Origin: Chitinophaga silvatica
GTDB lineage: Bacteria; Bacteroidota; Bacteroidia; Chitinophagales; Chitinophagaceae
Direction: 5' to 3'
DNA length: 64,000 nucleotides
Assembly (NCBI RefSeq): GCF_003419895.1
Contig: NZ_QPMM01000014.1
Span: 124,001 to 188,000, forward strand
The notes under the pieces were generated by a model. It saw only the letters and a list, made by a program, of their open reading frames with translations, had not been told where the DNA came from and made no database searches. The translations under genes were made by a program, and so were the position numbers. Shown here one piece after another: positions 1-9,187 of this stretch; the first letter of the stretch is position 1; the number at the start of each line of letters is the position of its first letter.

Positions 1-1
1 T

Positions 2-2650
2 AAAGAACATTTTGGTTTTAATATTGGGGATGATTACAAACTTGCCAATTACACTCAAACTGAAGCCTACTTCAAAAAATTGGCAGCTTCCGATCGTACT
101 AAACTGGTAGATATTGGCCTTACAGAAGAAGGTCGACACCAATATATGCTGATCATTTCTTCCCCGGAAAACATCAAAAAATTAGATCAATATAAAAATA
201 TTTCCCAACAACTTGCCAGAGCTGAGGGTATTAGTGAAACACAGGCGCATAGCCTGTCTGAAACCGGAAAAGCTGTTGTATGGATTGATGGAGGACTACA
301 TGCAACTGAAGTAGTAGGTACTCATCAGTTGATAGAAACAATGTGGCAACTGGTAAGCCGCAATGATGCTGAAACCATGAGAATACTTGATAATGTCATT
401 ATTCTCTGCGCTCATGCTAATCCGGATGGCCAGGAACTGGTTTCCGACTGGTATATGAGGGATACTGATACAGCAAAGCGAAATATGAGTATTCCACGCC
501 TTTATGAGAAATATGTTGGTCACGATAATAACCGCGACTTCTATATGATGAATATGAAGGAAAGCCAGAATATCAGCAATCAGTTGTTTGTTGAATGGCT
601 CCCTCAAATCATGTATAATCATCATCAGCGTGGTCCTGCAGGTTCTGTACTTGCTGGCCCCCCTTACCGCGATCCTTTCAATTATGTATATGATCCATTA
701 ATCGTTACAAGTATTGACGCAGTAGGAGCGGCCATGAACAACAGACTAAATGTAGAAGGCAAACCAGGCTATACTCAGCGTGCCGGATCTCAGTTTTCTA
801 CCTGGTGGAATGGTGGTTTACGTACTACTCCATATTTTCACAATATGGTAGGATTGTTAACAGAAATCATTGGTGGACCAACTCCTGAAAATGTACCGCT
901 GGTACCTGACAGGCTTATTCCCAACGGAGCTACTCCTAATCCGGTTGTTCCGCAGAAATGGCATTTCCGCCAATCAATCGATTACTCTGTGTCGCTTAAC
1001 TATGCTGTATTGGATTATGCTGCCAGGTATAAAAGCACCTTACTTTATAACATTTATCAAATGGGTGCTAATGCAATTGCAAGAGGAAATAAGGATAACT
1101 GGACTTTCTATCCAAAATATATTGATAGTATCAAAGCTGCCAATAAATTGAGCAAGAAAGCAGAAGGTAATGCTGAAAGCGATGGAGGGGCAGATTTCTC
1201 TTTCGGAAAAGAAGATACCATTCCTGCAAAATTCTATAGTACTGTCTTACAAGCGCCAGGCCTAAGAGACGCAAGAGGGTATATCATTCCGGCAAACCAG
1301 GCAGATTTTCCAACAGCTGTTAGATTTATCAATGCTTTAATCAGATCAGGGATTTCTGTTCAAAAGGCTACAGCCGATTTTACAATAAACGGGATTCAAT
1401 ATCCTGCCGGTTCATATATTGTAAAAACAGCACAGGCGTTCAGACCTCATGTAATAGATATGTTTGAACCACAGGATCACCCTAATGATTTCCAATATGA
1501 AGGAGGTCCTCCTATTCGTCCTTATGACGCTGCCGGATGGACGCTGGCCTTTCAAATGGGTGTAAAGTTCGACAGGGTCCTCGAAGGATTTGATGGCCCA
1601 TTTGAGAAGTTACCATACGGTCAGTTGCAACAGGCACCTGTTCAAACACTGGCAGTTTCGAAAACGGGATACCTGCTCAGTCCATCTGCCAATAATAGCT
1701 TTATAGCAGTTAACGATCTGTTGAAAGCAGGTATTAAAGTAAGTAAAACCAACAGTGGTCAGTTTTTTATTCCTGCAACTACAAAATCTCAAACTGTTTT
1801 GTTGAAAGTCTCTACTGACTATGGTGTTGTTGCAATGCCGGTTCAGAGCAAGCCGTCAGATCTCAAGGCCCTTGCTCCAATGAGAATTGCTATATGGAAT
1901 AACTATGGAGGTTCAATCCCTGCAGGTTGGATTAGCTGGCTAATGGAACAATATCATTTTTCTTATGAGTTTATTTACTCGTCAGCCATTGATGCAGGAA
2001 ACCTGCGTAAGAAATACGATATGATTATTTTCCCGGGAGGTGCTATTCCGGATACTGCGAGGAAGAGACCCAGAGCTGGAGGTTATGAACCTAAAATTCC
2101 TAAGGCTTCAGAATTACCTGTAGAGTATCGTTCCTGGTTAGGAAAGATTACGGCCGATACTTCTATTCCACAGTTAAAGAAATTTTTAGAAGAAGGAGGT
2201 CAGATTGTTACTATTGGCACCAGCACAAATCTTGCTTATCATTTAGGGTTGCCAGTCTCTAATGCACTTGTTGAAAAAAATAATAAAAATGAATTAAAAC
2301 CACTTTCCGGAAATAAGTATTATATCCCGGGAAGCCTGCTAACAGCTGATTTTGATACTACTGCCATTGAAAATGCAGGTATGCCATCTCGAAATGATGT
2401 TTATTTCGATAGAAGCCCTGTGTTTAAAATTAATGATAATGCGGTGGGGATTAAAAAGTTAATATGGTTCTCAACCGATCGCCCTTTGCATAGTGGCTGG
2501 GCCTGGGGCCAGCAGTATTTGAAAGGTGTAGTGGCAGCATTTACAGCAAATGTAGGTACTGGTAAATTACTGGCATTTGGGCCGGAAATTACGTTCAGAG
2601 GACAGTCGCATAGTACATTCAGATTATTGTTTAACCAACTTTATAAATAA
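2..2650 (+). CDS. M14-family zinc carboxypeptidase, 5' partial
   Basis: The frame is open from base 2 and aligns from its first codon (KEHFGFNIGDD) with residue 28 of the paralogue at 4139, so the start codon and signal peptide lie upstream of the window; a TTG at 80 is not the real start. The M14 zinc-binding HxxE is seen as GLHATEVVGT, followed by HANPDGQELVSDW, HDNNRDFYMMN and YNHHQRGP, which carries the later His ligand, and LLTEIIGG with the likely catalytic Glu. The C-terminal third (from about MRIAIWNNYGGSIP) resembles a class I glutamine-amidotransferase-like fold, as is usual in these 850-940 aa Bacteroidota M14 proteins. It probably trims C-terminal residues from peptides in the periplasm or outside the cell. 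It is 11 nt from the M20 gene and forms one operon with it. Confidence 0.9.
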   Translation, partial: KEHFGFNIGDDYKLANYTQTEAYFKKLAASDRTKLVDIGLTEEGRHQYMLIISSPENIKKLDQYKNISQQLARAEGISETQAHSLSETGKAVVWIDGGLHATEVVGTHQLIETMWQLVSRNDAETMRILDNVIILCAHANPDGQELVSDWYMRDTDTAKRNMSIPRLYEKYVGHDNNRDFYMMNMKESQNISNQLFVEWLPQIMYNHHQRGPAGSVLAGPPYRDPFNYVYDPLIVTSIDAVGAAMNNRLNVEGKPGYTQRAGSQFSTWWNGGLRTTPYFHNMVGLLTEIIGGPTPENVPLVPDRLIPNGATPNPVVPQKWHFRQSIDYSVSLNYAVLDYAARYKSTLLYNIYQMGANAIARGNKDNWTFYPKYIDSIKAANKLSKKAEGNAESDGGADFSFGKEDTIPAKFYSTVLQAPGLRDARGYIIPANQADFPTAVRFINALIRSGISVQKATADFTINGIQYPAGSYIVKTAQAFRPHVIDMFEPQDHPNDFQYEGGPPIRPYDAAGWTLAFQMGVKFDRVLEGFDGPFEKLPYGQLQQAPVQTLAVSKTGYLLSPSANNSFIAVNDLLKAGIKVSKTNSGQFFIPATTKSQTVLLKVSTDYGVVAMPVQSKPSDLKALAPMRIAIWNNYGGSIPAGWISWLMEQYHFSYEFIYSSAIDAGNLRKKYDMIIFPGGAIPDTARKRPRAGGYEPKIPKASELPVEYRSWLGKITADTSIPQLKKFLEEGGQIVTIGTSTNLAYHLGLPVSNALVEKNNKNELKPLSGNKYYIPGSLLTADFDTTAIENAGMPSRNDVYFDRSPVFKINDNAVGIKKLIWFSTDRPLHSGWAWGQQYLKGVVAAFTANVGTGKLLAFGPEITFRGQSHSTFRLLFNQLYK

Positions 2651-2661
2651 ACGTTCAACAC

Positions 2662-4116
2662 ATGGGCAAACACTCTTTTGTGCTGAGCAGTCTTTTTTGT
2701 TGTGCTGCTACTATCGCAGTAGCACAACAAAAAGATAAGCAAGCCATGATCAATTATTTGGATCAGCATACTGCTACTTATGATACGATAGCGCGAAAGA
2801 TATGGTCGTTTGCTGAACCTGGATATTTAGAAGAGAAAAGTGCAGCATTACTGAAACAAACATTAAAAGCTGAAGGCTTTAACATTGAAGCCGGAGTTGC
2901 TGGTATACCAACTGCTTTTATTGCAAGCTATGGCAGTGGTGAACCGGTAATTGGAATATTAGCAGAGTATGACGCTCTTCCAGGGTTATCGCAGGAAGCA
3001 GGAATTGCTGAAAAGAAAGCAGTGAAAGACAATGGCCCGGGGCATGGTTGCGGGCATAATCTGTTTGGTACAGCATCTGTTGCTGCTGCAATAAGCGTAA
3101 AGAACTGGTTGCAGCAAAGTGGTACCAAAGGCACTGTTAAATTATATGGATGCCCTGCTGAAGAAGGTGGTTCCGGGAAAGTTTATATGGTAAGAGAAGG
3201 CTTGTTCAATGGTGTTAGTGCAGTATTACACTGGCACCCGGGAAATCAGAACTCTGCTTCCATAGCTCCCTGGCTGGCAAATAAAAACGCTAAATTCCGT
3301 TTTTATGGCGTTGCTTCACATGCTGCCGCATCACCCGAAAAAGGACGTTCTGCCCTGGATGGAGTAGAAGCTATGGATTATATGGTGAATATGATGAGAG
3401 AGCATGTTCCTTCCGATACCCGCATTCACTATGTAATTACAAAAGGGGGAGATGCCCCGAATGTAGTTCCTGCTTTCGCTGAGGTTTATTATTATGTAAG
3501 AAACCCGGAAATGAAAGTGGTAAAAAGCGTTTGGGATAGATTGGTGAAAGCTGCTGAAGGTGCTGCATTGGGTACCGGTACCAGAATGGATTATGAGGTA
3601 ATTGGCGGTGTTTATAATATGCAGCCGAATGAAACCTTATCCCGACTGATGGATAAGAATTTGCGACAAGTAGGAGGATTTACTTATTCTGCCGACGAAA
3701 ATGTTTTTGCTTCCCAGATTCAAAAAACATTTGTAGATACTACCGGAATTGGAAATCCTGCTGCTATAGCATCAAAAGTTGCACCTTTTCAGATTGTGAA
3801 AGAAAGTAATGGTGGTGCATCCTCCGATGTTGCGGATGTAAGCTGGGTTGTGCCTACTGCCGGTATTGTTACCGCCACCTTTGTACCTGGGTCTTCCGGG
3901 CATAGTTGGCAGAATGTAGCGGCTGCAGGGAGCAGCATAGGTACTAAGGGAATGATGTTGGCTGCCAAAACCATTGCCTTAACTGCTTATGATTTGTTTA
4001 AAAGTCCGGATACGCTCAAAGCAGCTAAAACGGAATTGATCAACAGACAAGGATCTGCTTTTAAGTATGAAGCAATGTTAGGCGATCGTAAACCTGCATT
4101 GGATTATCGTAAATAG
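2662..4116 (+). CDS. M20-family amidohydrolase (AbgB-like), secreted
   Basis: 484 aa. The N-terminus (MGKHSFVLSSLFCCAATIAVAQ) is a signal peptide, so the enzyme acts beyond the inner membrane. M20D signatures are visible: LAEYDALPGL near residue 100, GHGCGHNLFG near 127 (metal-binding His), CPAEEGGSGKV near 164 (catalytic Glu pair) and a dimerisation-domain stretch from about 210. The order and spacing fit the aminobenzoyl-glutamate utilisation AbgB/amidohydrolase group, which cleaves amide bonds of N-acyl amino acids or dipeptide-like substrates. It lies between two M14 carboxypeptidase paralogues (11 nt and 22 nt gaps), suggesting a shared peptide-processing operon. Substrate is not deducible; p-aminobenzoyl-glutamate itself is only the family's namesake. 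Confidence 0.85.
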   Translation: MGKHSFVLSSLFCCAATIAVAQQKDKQAMINYLDQHTATYDTIARKIWSFAEPGYLEEKSAALLKQTLKAEGFNIEAGVAGIPTAFIASYGSGEPVIGILAEYDALPGLSQEAGIAEKKAVKDNGPGHGCGHNLFGTASVAAAISVKNWLQQSGTKGTVKLYGCPAEEGGSGKVYMVREGLFNGVSAVLHWHPGNQNSASIAPWLANKNAKFRFYGVASHAAASPEKGRSALDGVEAMDYMVNMMREHVPSDTRIHYVITKGGDAPNVVPAFAEVYYYVRNPEMKVVKSVWDRLVKAAEGAALGTGTRMDYEVIGGVYNMQPNETLSRLMDKNLRQVGGFTYSADENVFASQIQKTFVDTTGIGNPAAIASKVAPFQIVKESNGGASSDVADVSWVVPTAGIVTATFVPGSSGHSWQNVAAAGSSIGTKGMMLAAKTIALTAYDLFKSPDTLKAAKTELINRQGSAFKYEAMLGDRKPALDYRK

Positions 4117-4138
4117 ATTCAACCAAAATTCTAACAAG

Positions 4139-6958
4139 ATGCAAAAATTATTAACCACGTTGTTGGCACTCAGCTATTGTCTGGGAGCTTTCGCACAGAA
4201 CGGTCATTTGCCTTCGCCTAAAGAACACTTTGGTTTTAATATTGGCGACGACTACCAGTTAGCTAATTATACCCAAACAACTGCGTATTTTAAAAAGCTG
4301 GCTGAAACCTCCTCCAGAGTGAAACTGCAAAGTATCGGAAAAACAGAGGAAGGAAGAGAACAATATGCTTTAATCATATCTTCCCCCGAAAATCTATCCA
4401 AACTTTCCCGATATAATACTATTTCCAAACAACTGGCAAAAGCTGAAGGAATCACTGATGCACAAGCCAGGGCAATGTCTGTGGAAGGAAAAGCTGTAGT
4501 ATGGATTGATGGCGGCTTACATGCCAATGAAGTTGTAGGCACACATCAGCTGATCGAAACTGCCTGGCAGCTGGCCAGCAGAACGGATGCTGAAACAATG
4601 AGAATTCTGGATAATGTTATTATTCTTTTAGTACATGCCAATCCGGATGGTCAGGAATTAGTGTCTGACTGGTATATGAGAAACACTGATACGCTTAAAC
4701 GATCAGTTGATCAATTACCTGTTTTGTATCAAAAATATATAGGTCACGATAATAACCGTGATTTCTATATGATGAATATGAAGGAAAGCCGGAATATGGG
4801 TAAATTTATGTACCTCGACTGGTTGCCACAGATTATGTATAATCACCATCAGCGTGGACCGGAAGGTTCTGTATTAGCTGGCCCTCCATATCGTGATCCT
4901 TTCAATTACTTCTTCGACCCGTTAATGATCACAGGGATCGATGCTGTGGGTGCTGCTATGTACAACAGATTAAATGTGGAAGACAAACCAGGATATACCA
5001 GGCTTAATGGTTCCAGTTTTTCTACCTGGTATAATGGCGGATTACGTACTACAGCGCAATATCATAATATGATCGGGCTATTGACTGAAATTATAGGAAA
5101 TCCGACTCCTGAAAAAGTACCGGTAGTACCTCAGCGACTTATTCCAAATGGTGCTACTCCTAATCCGGTTACTCCTCAATCGGTATGGCATTTTCGCCAG
5201 TCGATCGATTACTCCATTTCCCTGAACTATGCTGTACTGGATTATGCTGCCCGCCATAGAGATGAACTGTTGTATAACATCTATAAAATGGGCCGTAATG
5301 CAATAGATAAAGGGAATAGAGATACATGGACGTTGAGTCCGAGTCATGCTGCAGCTATCACTGAGGCATACCAAAAAGATAATCCGGTAACTCCAGAGCA
5401 GGCAAAGAATATGGCGAACGATCCTTACGGCTGGATGACAAGAGGTAGTAATATCGATCCAAAATATTATGATGCAGTGTATAAAGATCCGGCACAGAGA
5501 GATCCAAGAGGCTATATTATTCCATTGAACCAGGCCGATTTTGGTACGGCTGTGAAGTTTGTAAATGCACTTATCAGAACCGGAGTTGATGTGCAGGTAG
5601 CAACATCAGATTTTACTGTCGACGGAAAATCATATCCAAAAGGTAGTTTTATTGTAAAAACCAATCAGGCTTTCAGACCGCATGTACTGGATATGTTCGA
5701 ACCACAGGATCACCCTAACGATTTCCAATATCCGGGAGGGCCGCCTGTTCGTCCATACGACGCTGCCGGCTGGACGCTGGCATATCAGATGGGTGTTAAA
5801 TTTGATAGAATACTTGATGCTTTTGAGGTACCACAAATTACTTCAAATGGTCTATTGGAAGAAACGCCTAAGGGTAAACTGGTAGCAGGAAAATCTGGTT
5901 ACCTGATCAGTTCACAGGCGAATAACAACTTTATTGTTGTAAATCGTTTGCTACGTAGTGGTGTTAAGGTATTTCGTGTAGGTGCAGGTTCAGGAAGCAA
6001 AAATCCGGCGGTTGCAGGAACTTTTTATGTACCGAATAGCCCAAAAGCAGCAGTTATACTTAACGAGGCTACTTTACACCTCGGACTTACCACTCAACCT
6101 GCTGATGCGAAACCTAAAAATCTGTTACCAGCCAGCACTATGCGTATTGCATTGTGGGATACTTATGGAGGTTCAATGCCTTCAGGATGGGTAAGATGGA
6201 TTATGGAGCAATATGAATTTCCGTTTGAAGTGATCTACTCACAGGATGTTGATGCCGGTAAGCTGAAAGATAAATACGATGCAATCATTTTTGTAACGAG
6301 AGCAATACCTAATCCGGGAGGAGCTGCAGCAAACAGAGGTGTATATTCGTTCAAGGAACCGGTTGCAGAAGAAATTCCTGAAAAATATCGCCATTTACTG
6401 GGAAAGATTACTGCTGAAAAATCTATTCCTCAACTCCGTCAGTTTATGGAAGAGGGTGGAGTTGTATTAACTATCGGAAGTAGTACCAGCCTGGCTTATC
6501 ATTTAGGTTTACCTGTTCAGAATGCACTGGTTGAAACAGCTGCTGATGGTAAAGAACAGCCATTACCAGGAACTAAATATTTTGTGCCAGGTAGTATTTT
6601 AAAAGTTAGTGTAGATAGTACACAACCGGTAACATGGGGAATGTATTCGGAAGCAGATGTTAATTTCGATAATAGCCCTGTATTTAAATTGAGCGCTGAT
6701 GCGAAAATAAAAGGTATTACACCACTGGCCTGGTTTTCAACCGATCGTCCGCTACGGAGTGGCTGGGCATGGGGGCAGGCATATTTAAAAGATGGGGTAG
6801 CTGCTTTTTCGGCCAGGGTTGGAAAAGGTACTTTATATGCCTTTGGTCCGGAAATTACTTTCCGCGGACAGTCATTAGGCACTTTCAAGATGTTGTTTAA
6901 CGGATTGTACGGACAGGAAGATAAAGAACCAACGATCAAGCTACCGGCAGGGAATTAA
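4139..6958 (+). CDS. M14-family zinc carboxypeptidase
   Basis: 939 aa, complete. A signal peptide ends near AFAQ (residue 20). Zinc site: HxxE at His128/Glu131 (GGLHANEVVGT) and a later His in YNHHQRGP near 236. HDNNRDF (203-209) and LLTEIIGNPTP complete the M14 pattern. The C-terminal domain from about residue 680 (MRIALWDTYGGSMP) is glutamine-amidotransferase-like; no catalytic Cys was identified there, so it may be structural. It is clearly a paralogue of the gene at 2-2650, with long identical blocks such as the FEPQDHPNDFQY region. It is last in the operon and followed by a hairpin terminator at 6990. Confidence 0.92.
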   Translation: MQKLLTTLLALSYCLGAFAQNGHLPSPKEHFGFNIGDDYQLANYTQTTAYFKKLAETSSRVKLQSIGKTEEGREQYALIISSPENLSKLSRYNTISKQLAKAEGITDAQARAMSVEGKAVVWIDGGLHANEVVGTHQLIETAWQLASRTDAETMRILDNVIILLVHANPDGQELVSDWYMRNTDTLKRSVDQLPVLYQKYIGHDNNRDFYMMNMKESRNMGKFMYLDWLPQIMYNHHQRGPEGSVLAGPPYRDPFNYFFDPLMITGIDAVGAAMYNRLNVEDKPGYTRLNGSSFSTWYNGGLRTTAQYHNMIGLLTEIIGNPTPEKVPVVPQRLIPNGATPNPVTPQSVWHFRQSIDYSISLNYAVLDYAARHRDELLYNIYKMGRNAIDKGNRDTWTLSPSHAAAITEAYQKDNPVTPEQAKNMANDPYGWMTRGSNIDPKYYDAVYKDPAQRDPRGYIIPLNQADFGTAVKFVNALIRTGVDVQVATSDFTVDGKSYPKGSFIVKTNQAFRPHVLDMFEPQDHPNDFQYPGGPPVRPYDAAGWTLAYQMGVKFDRILDAFEVPQITSNGLLEETPKGKLVAGKSGYLISSQANNNFIVVNRLLRSGVKVFRVGAGSGSKNPAVAGTFYVPNSPKAAVILNEATLHLGLTTQPADAKPKNLLPASTMRIALWDTYGGSMPSGWVRWIMEQYEFPFEVIYSQDVDAGKLKDKYDAIIFVTRAIPNPGGAAANRGVYSFKEPVAEEIPEKYRHLLGKITAEKSIPQLRQFMEEGGVVLTIGSSTSLAYHLGLPVQNALVETAADGKEQPLPGTKYFVPGSILKVSVDSTQPVTWGMYSEADVNFDNSPVFKLSADAKIKGITPLAWFSTDRPLRSGWAWGQAYLKDGVAAFSARVGKGTLYAFGPEITFRGQSLGTFKMLFNGLYGQEDKEPTIKLPAGN

Positions 6959-6989
6959 TATAGAGATAACTTAAGTGTAAAATAAGGAG

Positions 6990-7021
6990 CAGCAAGCGTT
7001 TAGACGCTTGCTGTTTCTTTA
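6990..7021 (+). terminator. rho-independent-type terminator after the peptidase operon
   Basis: A perfect 10-bp stem (CAGCAAGCGT / ACGCTTGCTG) with TTAG loop is followed by TTTCTTTATT, about 30 nt after the stop of the second M14 gene and before the sigma factor. Confidence 0.75.
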
Positions 7022-7083
7022 TTCCCGGCCCCGATGCAGTATCTCGTAAATTCTAAGTATATTGGCACTGAGACAGGGAATAC

Positions 7084-7611
7084 ATGCCAACGCAATATGA
7101 AATAACGTCACCGGCCGCACTTTTTAAAGAGTACTATGCACGCCTTTGCTACTTTGCCTTTCAGTTTACGGCAGATAAAGACAAGGCAAGGGATATTGCG
7201 CAGGAAGCATTCGTAACCTATATCCAATCACAACATCTTTCCTCTCACCCTTCAGCGATTAGAAATTTTCTCTATTCTACGGTTCGTAATGCATGTTTGA
7301 ATGCCATTCGTCATGAAAAAGTCGTAGAAAAGTATGCCTCCAATTCCGTTCAATCAGAAATTGATGATACCAGCATTATGCTTACCATGATTCAGTCTGA
7401 AGTTATGGGAGAAATTTACAGGGCCATTGAAACTTTACCAGATGCCTGCAGGCAAATTATTAGAATGGGCTATCTCGAAGGATTAAAGAACCCTGAAATT
7501 GCGGATAAGCTAAGTATTAGCGTAAATACCGTTAAAACCCAGAAGAAGCGTGGTATTGAAATGCTGAAGAAACGTCTGAACCCTGAAATATTTGGTTTCT
7601 TCTTTTTTTGA
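7084..7611 (+). CDS. ECF RNA polymerase sigma factor (sigma-70 family)
   Basis: 175 aa. Region 2 is visible around residues 14-65 (YARLCYFAFQFTADKDKARD, then IAQEAFVTY) and region 4 around 115-165 (IETLPDACRQIIRMGYLEGL, then NPEIADKLSISVNTVKTQ, a helix-turn-helix). Regions 1 and 3 are absent, as expected for an ECF factor. In Bacteroidota such genes normally sit directly before a FecR anti-sigma gene and a SusC/SusD pair; here the FecR gene follows only at 9878, because an IS element and repeats lie in between. It probably activates the SusC/SusD genes at 11114-16228 when the transporter signals through its STN domain and FecR. Confidence 0.88.
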   Translation: MPTQYEITSPAALFKEYYARLCYFAFQFTADKDKARDIAQEAFVTYIQSQHLSSHPSAIRNFLYSTVRNACLNAIRHEKVVEKYASNSVQSEIDDTSIMLTMIQSEVMGEIYRAIETLPDACRQIIRMGYLEGLKNPEIADKLSISVNTVKTQKKRGIEMLKKRLNPEIFGFFFF

Positions 7612-7712
7612 TAATTTTTAAGCAAAAAACTTATTATTAAATATATTCATGGGGTGTTATTTTCCATGGAGAATAATATTTATTGAATATTGATTTCAAT
7701 TTAAAGGACTCG

Positions 7713-7742
7713 TTTCCTTTACCGCAGACTGGGCAGGGGTAA
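7713..7742 (+). repeat. Outer part of the left arm of a 45-bp inverted repeat, cut by the IS
   Basis: When the IS and one target duplication are removed, 7713-7742 joins 9188-9202 to give a 45-nt arm. Its reverse complement matches 9322-9366 at 43 of 45 positions. Each arm itself contains a hairpin (GGGCAGGG / CCCTGCCC around a 5-nt loop). Confidence 0.8.
7739..7742. repeat. Left target-site duplication of the IS (GTAA)
   Basis: GTAA directly before the IS terminal TGTAGTGCACC is repeated at 9184-9187 directly after the other end. A 3-5 bp duplication is normal for IS3-family insertion. Confidence 0.75.
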
Positions 7743-7786
7743 TGTAGTGCACCCCAAAAGTTGGACACTTTTGGGGGGCATTTTTT

Positions 7787-8332
7787 ATGAAAAGAAAGTA
7801 TTCTTTTGAAAACAGACTTTCAGCAGTAAAGAGAATCTTGTTGGAAGATGAATCAATTAGCTCAGTAGCGCGCTCTATAGGAGCTGGTTTTACACCGGTA
7901 AAACGCTGGTTGAATCGATATGAGTTGCATGGAGAAGAAGGGTTGAAGGAAAGTAAAGGGATTTATACCAGAGAATTTAAATTGGATGTCATAAAGTACA
8001 TGCTTAAAAATGGGTTACCTTTAATGCGTGCGGCTGCCCATTTTGGTATTCCAAGTGAAACGACGGTTAGCAAGTGGTTGAAGTAGTATCAAATGTATGG
8101 AGCAGCAGGATTGACTAATACTAAAGAGAGGAAAAAAGCCATGGGAAAGCAACCAAAGAAAAACATCACCCCTTTACCAACTGCCTCATTGGAGGATAAG
8201 TTTGCAGCGTTACAGCGTGAGAATGAGTATTTACGTGCAGAAAATGCATTGTTAAAAAAGTTGGAAGCCTTAATTCAGGAAGAAGAAGCAGCAAAGAAAC
8301 AGGGCAAATCACAAAAGCCATCAACGAATTAA
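7787..8332 (+). pseudogene. IS3 orfA, interrupted by an in-frame TAG
   Basis: The frame runs from ATG 7787 (MKRKYSFENRLSAVKRILLE) through two helix-turn-helix units (to residue 99, ending TTVSKWLK), hits TAG at 8084-8086, and continues in the same frame with YQMYGAAGLTNTKERKKAMG and a leucine-zipper-like stretch (FAALQRENEYLRAENALLKK) to TAA at 8330. The homologous continuity on both sides of the stop (WLK-stop-YQMYGAAGL, where OrfA proteins normally read on) shows one base change in a once complete gene of 181 residues. Without readthrough neither full OrfA nor the OrfAB fusion can be made. A restart at 8093 could yield only the C-terminal zipper part. Confidence 0.82.
8254..8260 (+). promoter_or_regulatory. 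Programmed -1 frameshift slippery heptamer A AAA AAG
   Basis: In the orfA frame the codons read TTA AAA AAG at 8252-8260, giving the canonical A-AAA-AAG heptamer. Slipping back by one base enters the orfB frame, which is open from here through INELRPIYNLELLLQVAG. This is the usual site for making the OrfAB transposase of IS3 elements. Confidence 0.75.
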
Positions 8333-8346
8333 GGCCAATATATAAC

Positions 8347-9147
8347 TTGGAATTGCTTCTTCAAGTAGCCGGGCTAGCTCGTAGCACCTTCTATTATTAT
8401 TTAAATAAACTAAATCGCGCGGCTGATAACAGCTGTCAGAAAAGAATTAGTGATATTTATCATCGTCACAAAGGCAGATATGGCTATAGAAGAATTACGA
8501 CGAAATTGAAGCAGGAAGGATATGTAGTTAATCACAAAAAAGTATTAAGGATAATGCGGGAAGCTGGGCTTAAAAGTCTTGTTAGACCTAAGAAATACAG
8601 GGCCTATAAAGGTGAACAGGGCCATGGTGCAAAGAATCATTTGAATCGTAATTTTTATGCTAAGAATCCTCATGTTAAGTGGGTTACGGATATAACAGAG
8701 TTCAATGTAGGAGGTAAGAAATTATACTTTTCTCCCATTATGGATCTGTACAACAGAGAGATTGTAAGTTATACGTTCGCCAGGCGCCCAAACCATCACC
8801 AGGTAATCAATATGCTCAAGAAGGCCATCAATAAATTACCTAAAGATGCCAGTCCTATATTACATTCTGACCAAGGATGGCAATATAAAATGCAACAATA
8901 TCAGGAGCTATTAAAGCAAAATGATATAATACAAAGCATGTCGCGAAAAGGTAATTGCCTGGATAATGCGGTAATAGAAAACTTCTTTGGCATCCTTAAG
9001 TCTGAACTGTTTTACCTTGAAAAATTTGATTCCATAATAACATTACAAAAGGCAATTGTTAAATATGTATATTATTATAATAACCACAGAATCAAATTAA
9101 AACTAAACGGCTTAAGCCCTGTAGACTACAGAACTCAAGCCGCTTAA
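8347..9147 (+). CDS. IS3-family transposase OrfB (DDE integrase core)
   Basis: 266 aa counted from a TTG at 8347; the frame is open further upstream to the slippery site at 8254, so the protein is normally made as the C-terminal part of an OrfAB fusion rather than from its own start. The HTH_21-like segment (HKGRYGYRRITTKLK) precedes the rve core: Asp115 in WVTDITEF, Asp175 in LHSDQGWQY and Glu211 in NAVIENFFGILKSE, that is D, D(35)E. The catalytic part looks intact. Expression of the fusion depends on orfA, which has a stop codon. Confidence 0.92.
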   Translation: MELLLQVAGLARSTFYYYLNKLNRAADNSCQKRISDIYHRHKGRYGYRRITTKLKQEGYVVNHKKVLRIMREAGLKSLVRPKKYRAYKGEQGHGAKNHLNRNFYAKNPHVKWVTDITEFNVGGKKLYFSPIMDLYNREIVSYTFARRPNHHQVINMLKKAINKLPKDASPILHSDQGWQYKMQQYQELLKQNDIIQSMSRKGNCLDNAVIENFFGILKSELFYLEKFDSIITLQKAIVKYVYYYNNHRIKLKLNGLSPVDYRTQAA

Positions 9148-9183
9148 TATTTTTTAACTGTCCAAGTTTGGGGGTGCACTACA

Positions 9184-9187
9184 GTAA
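9184..9187. repeat. Right target-site duplication of the IS (GTAA)
   Basis: GTAA immediately after the right inverted repeat matches the GTAA at 7739-7742. Confidence 0.75.

Larger units (their letters stand above)
7743..9183 (+). mobile_element. IS3-family (IS150-like) insertion sequence
   Basis: 1441 bp. The termini are 25-bp inverted repeats (7743-7767 and 9159-9183) beginning TGTAGTGCACCCC with only a few mismatches and the TG...CA ends of IS3 elements, flanked by the 4-bp duplication GTAA. Inside are orfA with helix-turn-helix domains and orfB with a DDE integrase core, linked by an A6G slippery heptamer for -1 frameshifting, the standard IS3 arrangement. The copy is probably not autonomous: orfA carries an in-frame TAG at 8084. 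It sits between an ECF sigma gene and its likely FecR partner. Confidence 0.93.
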
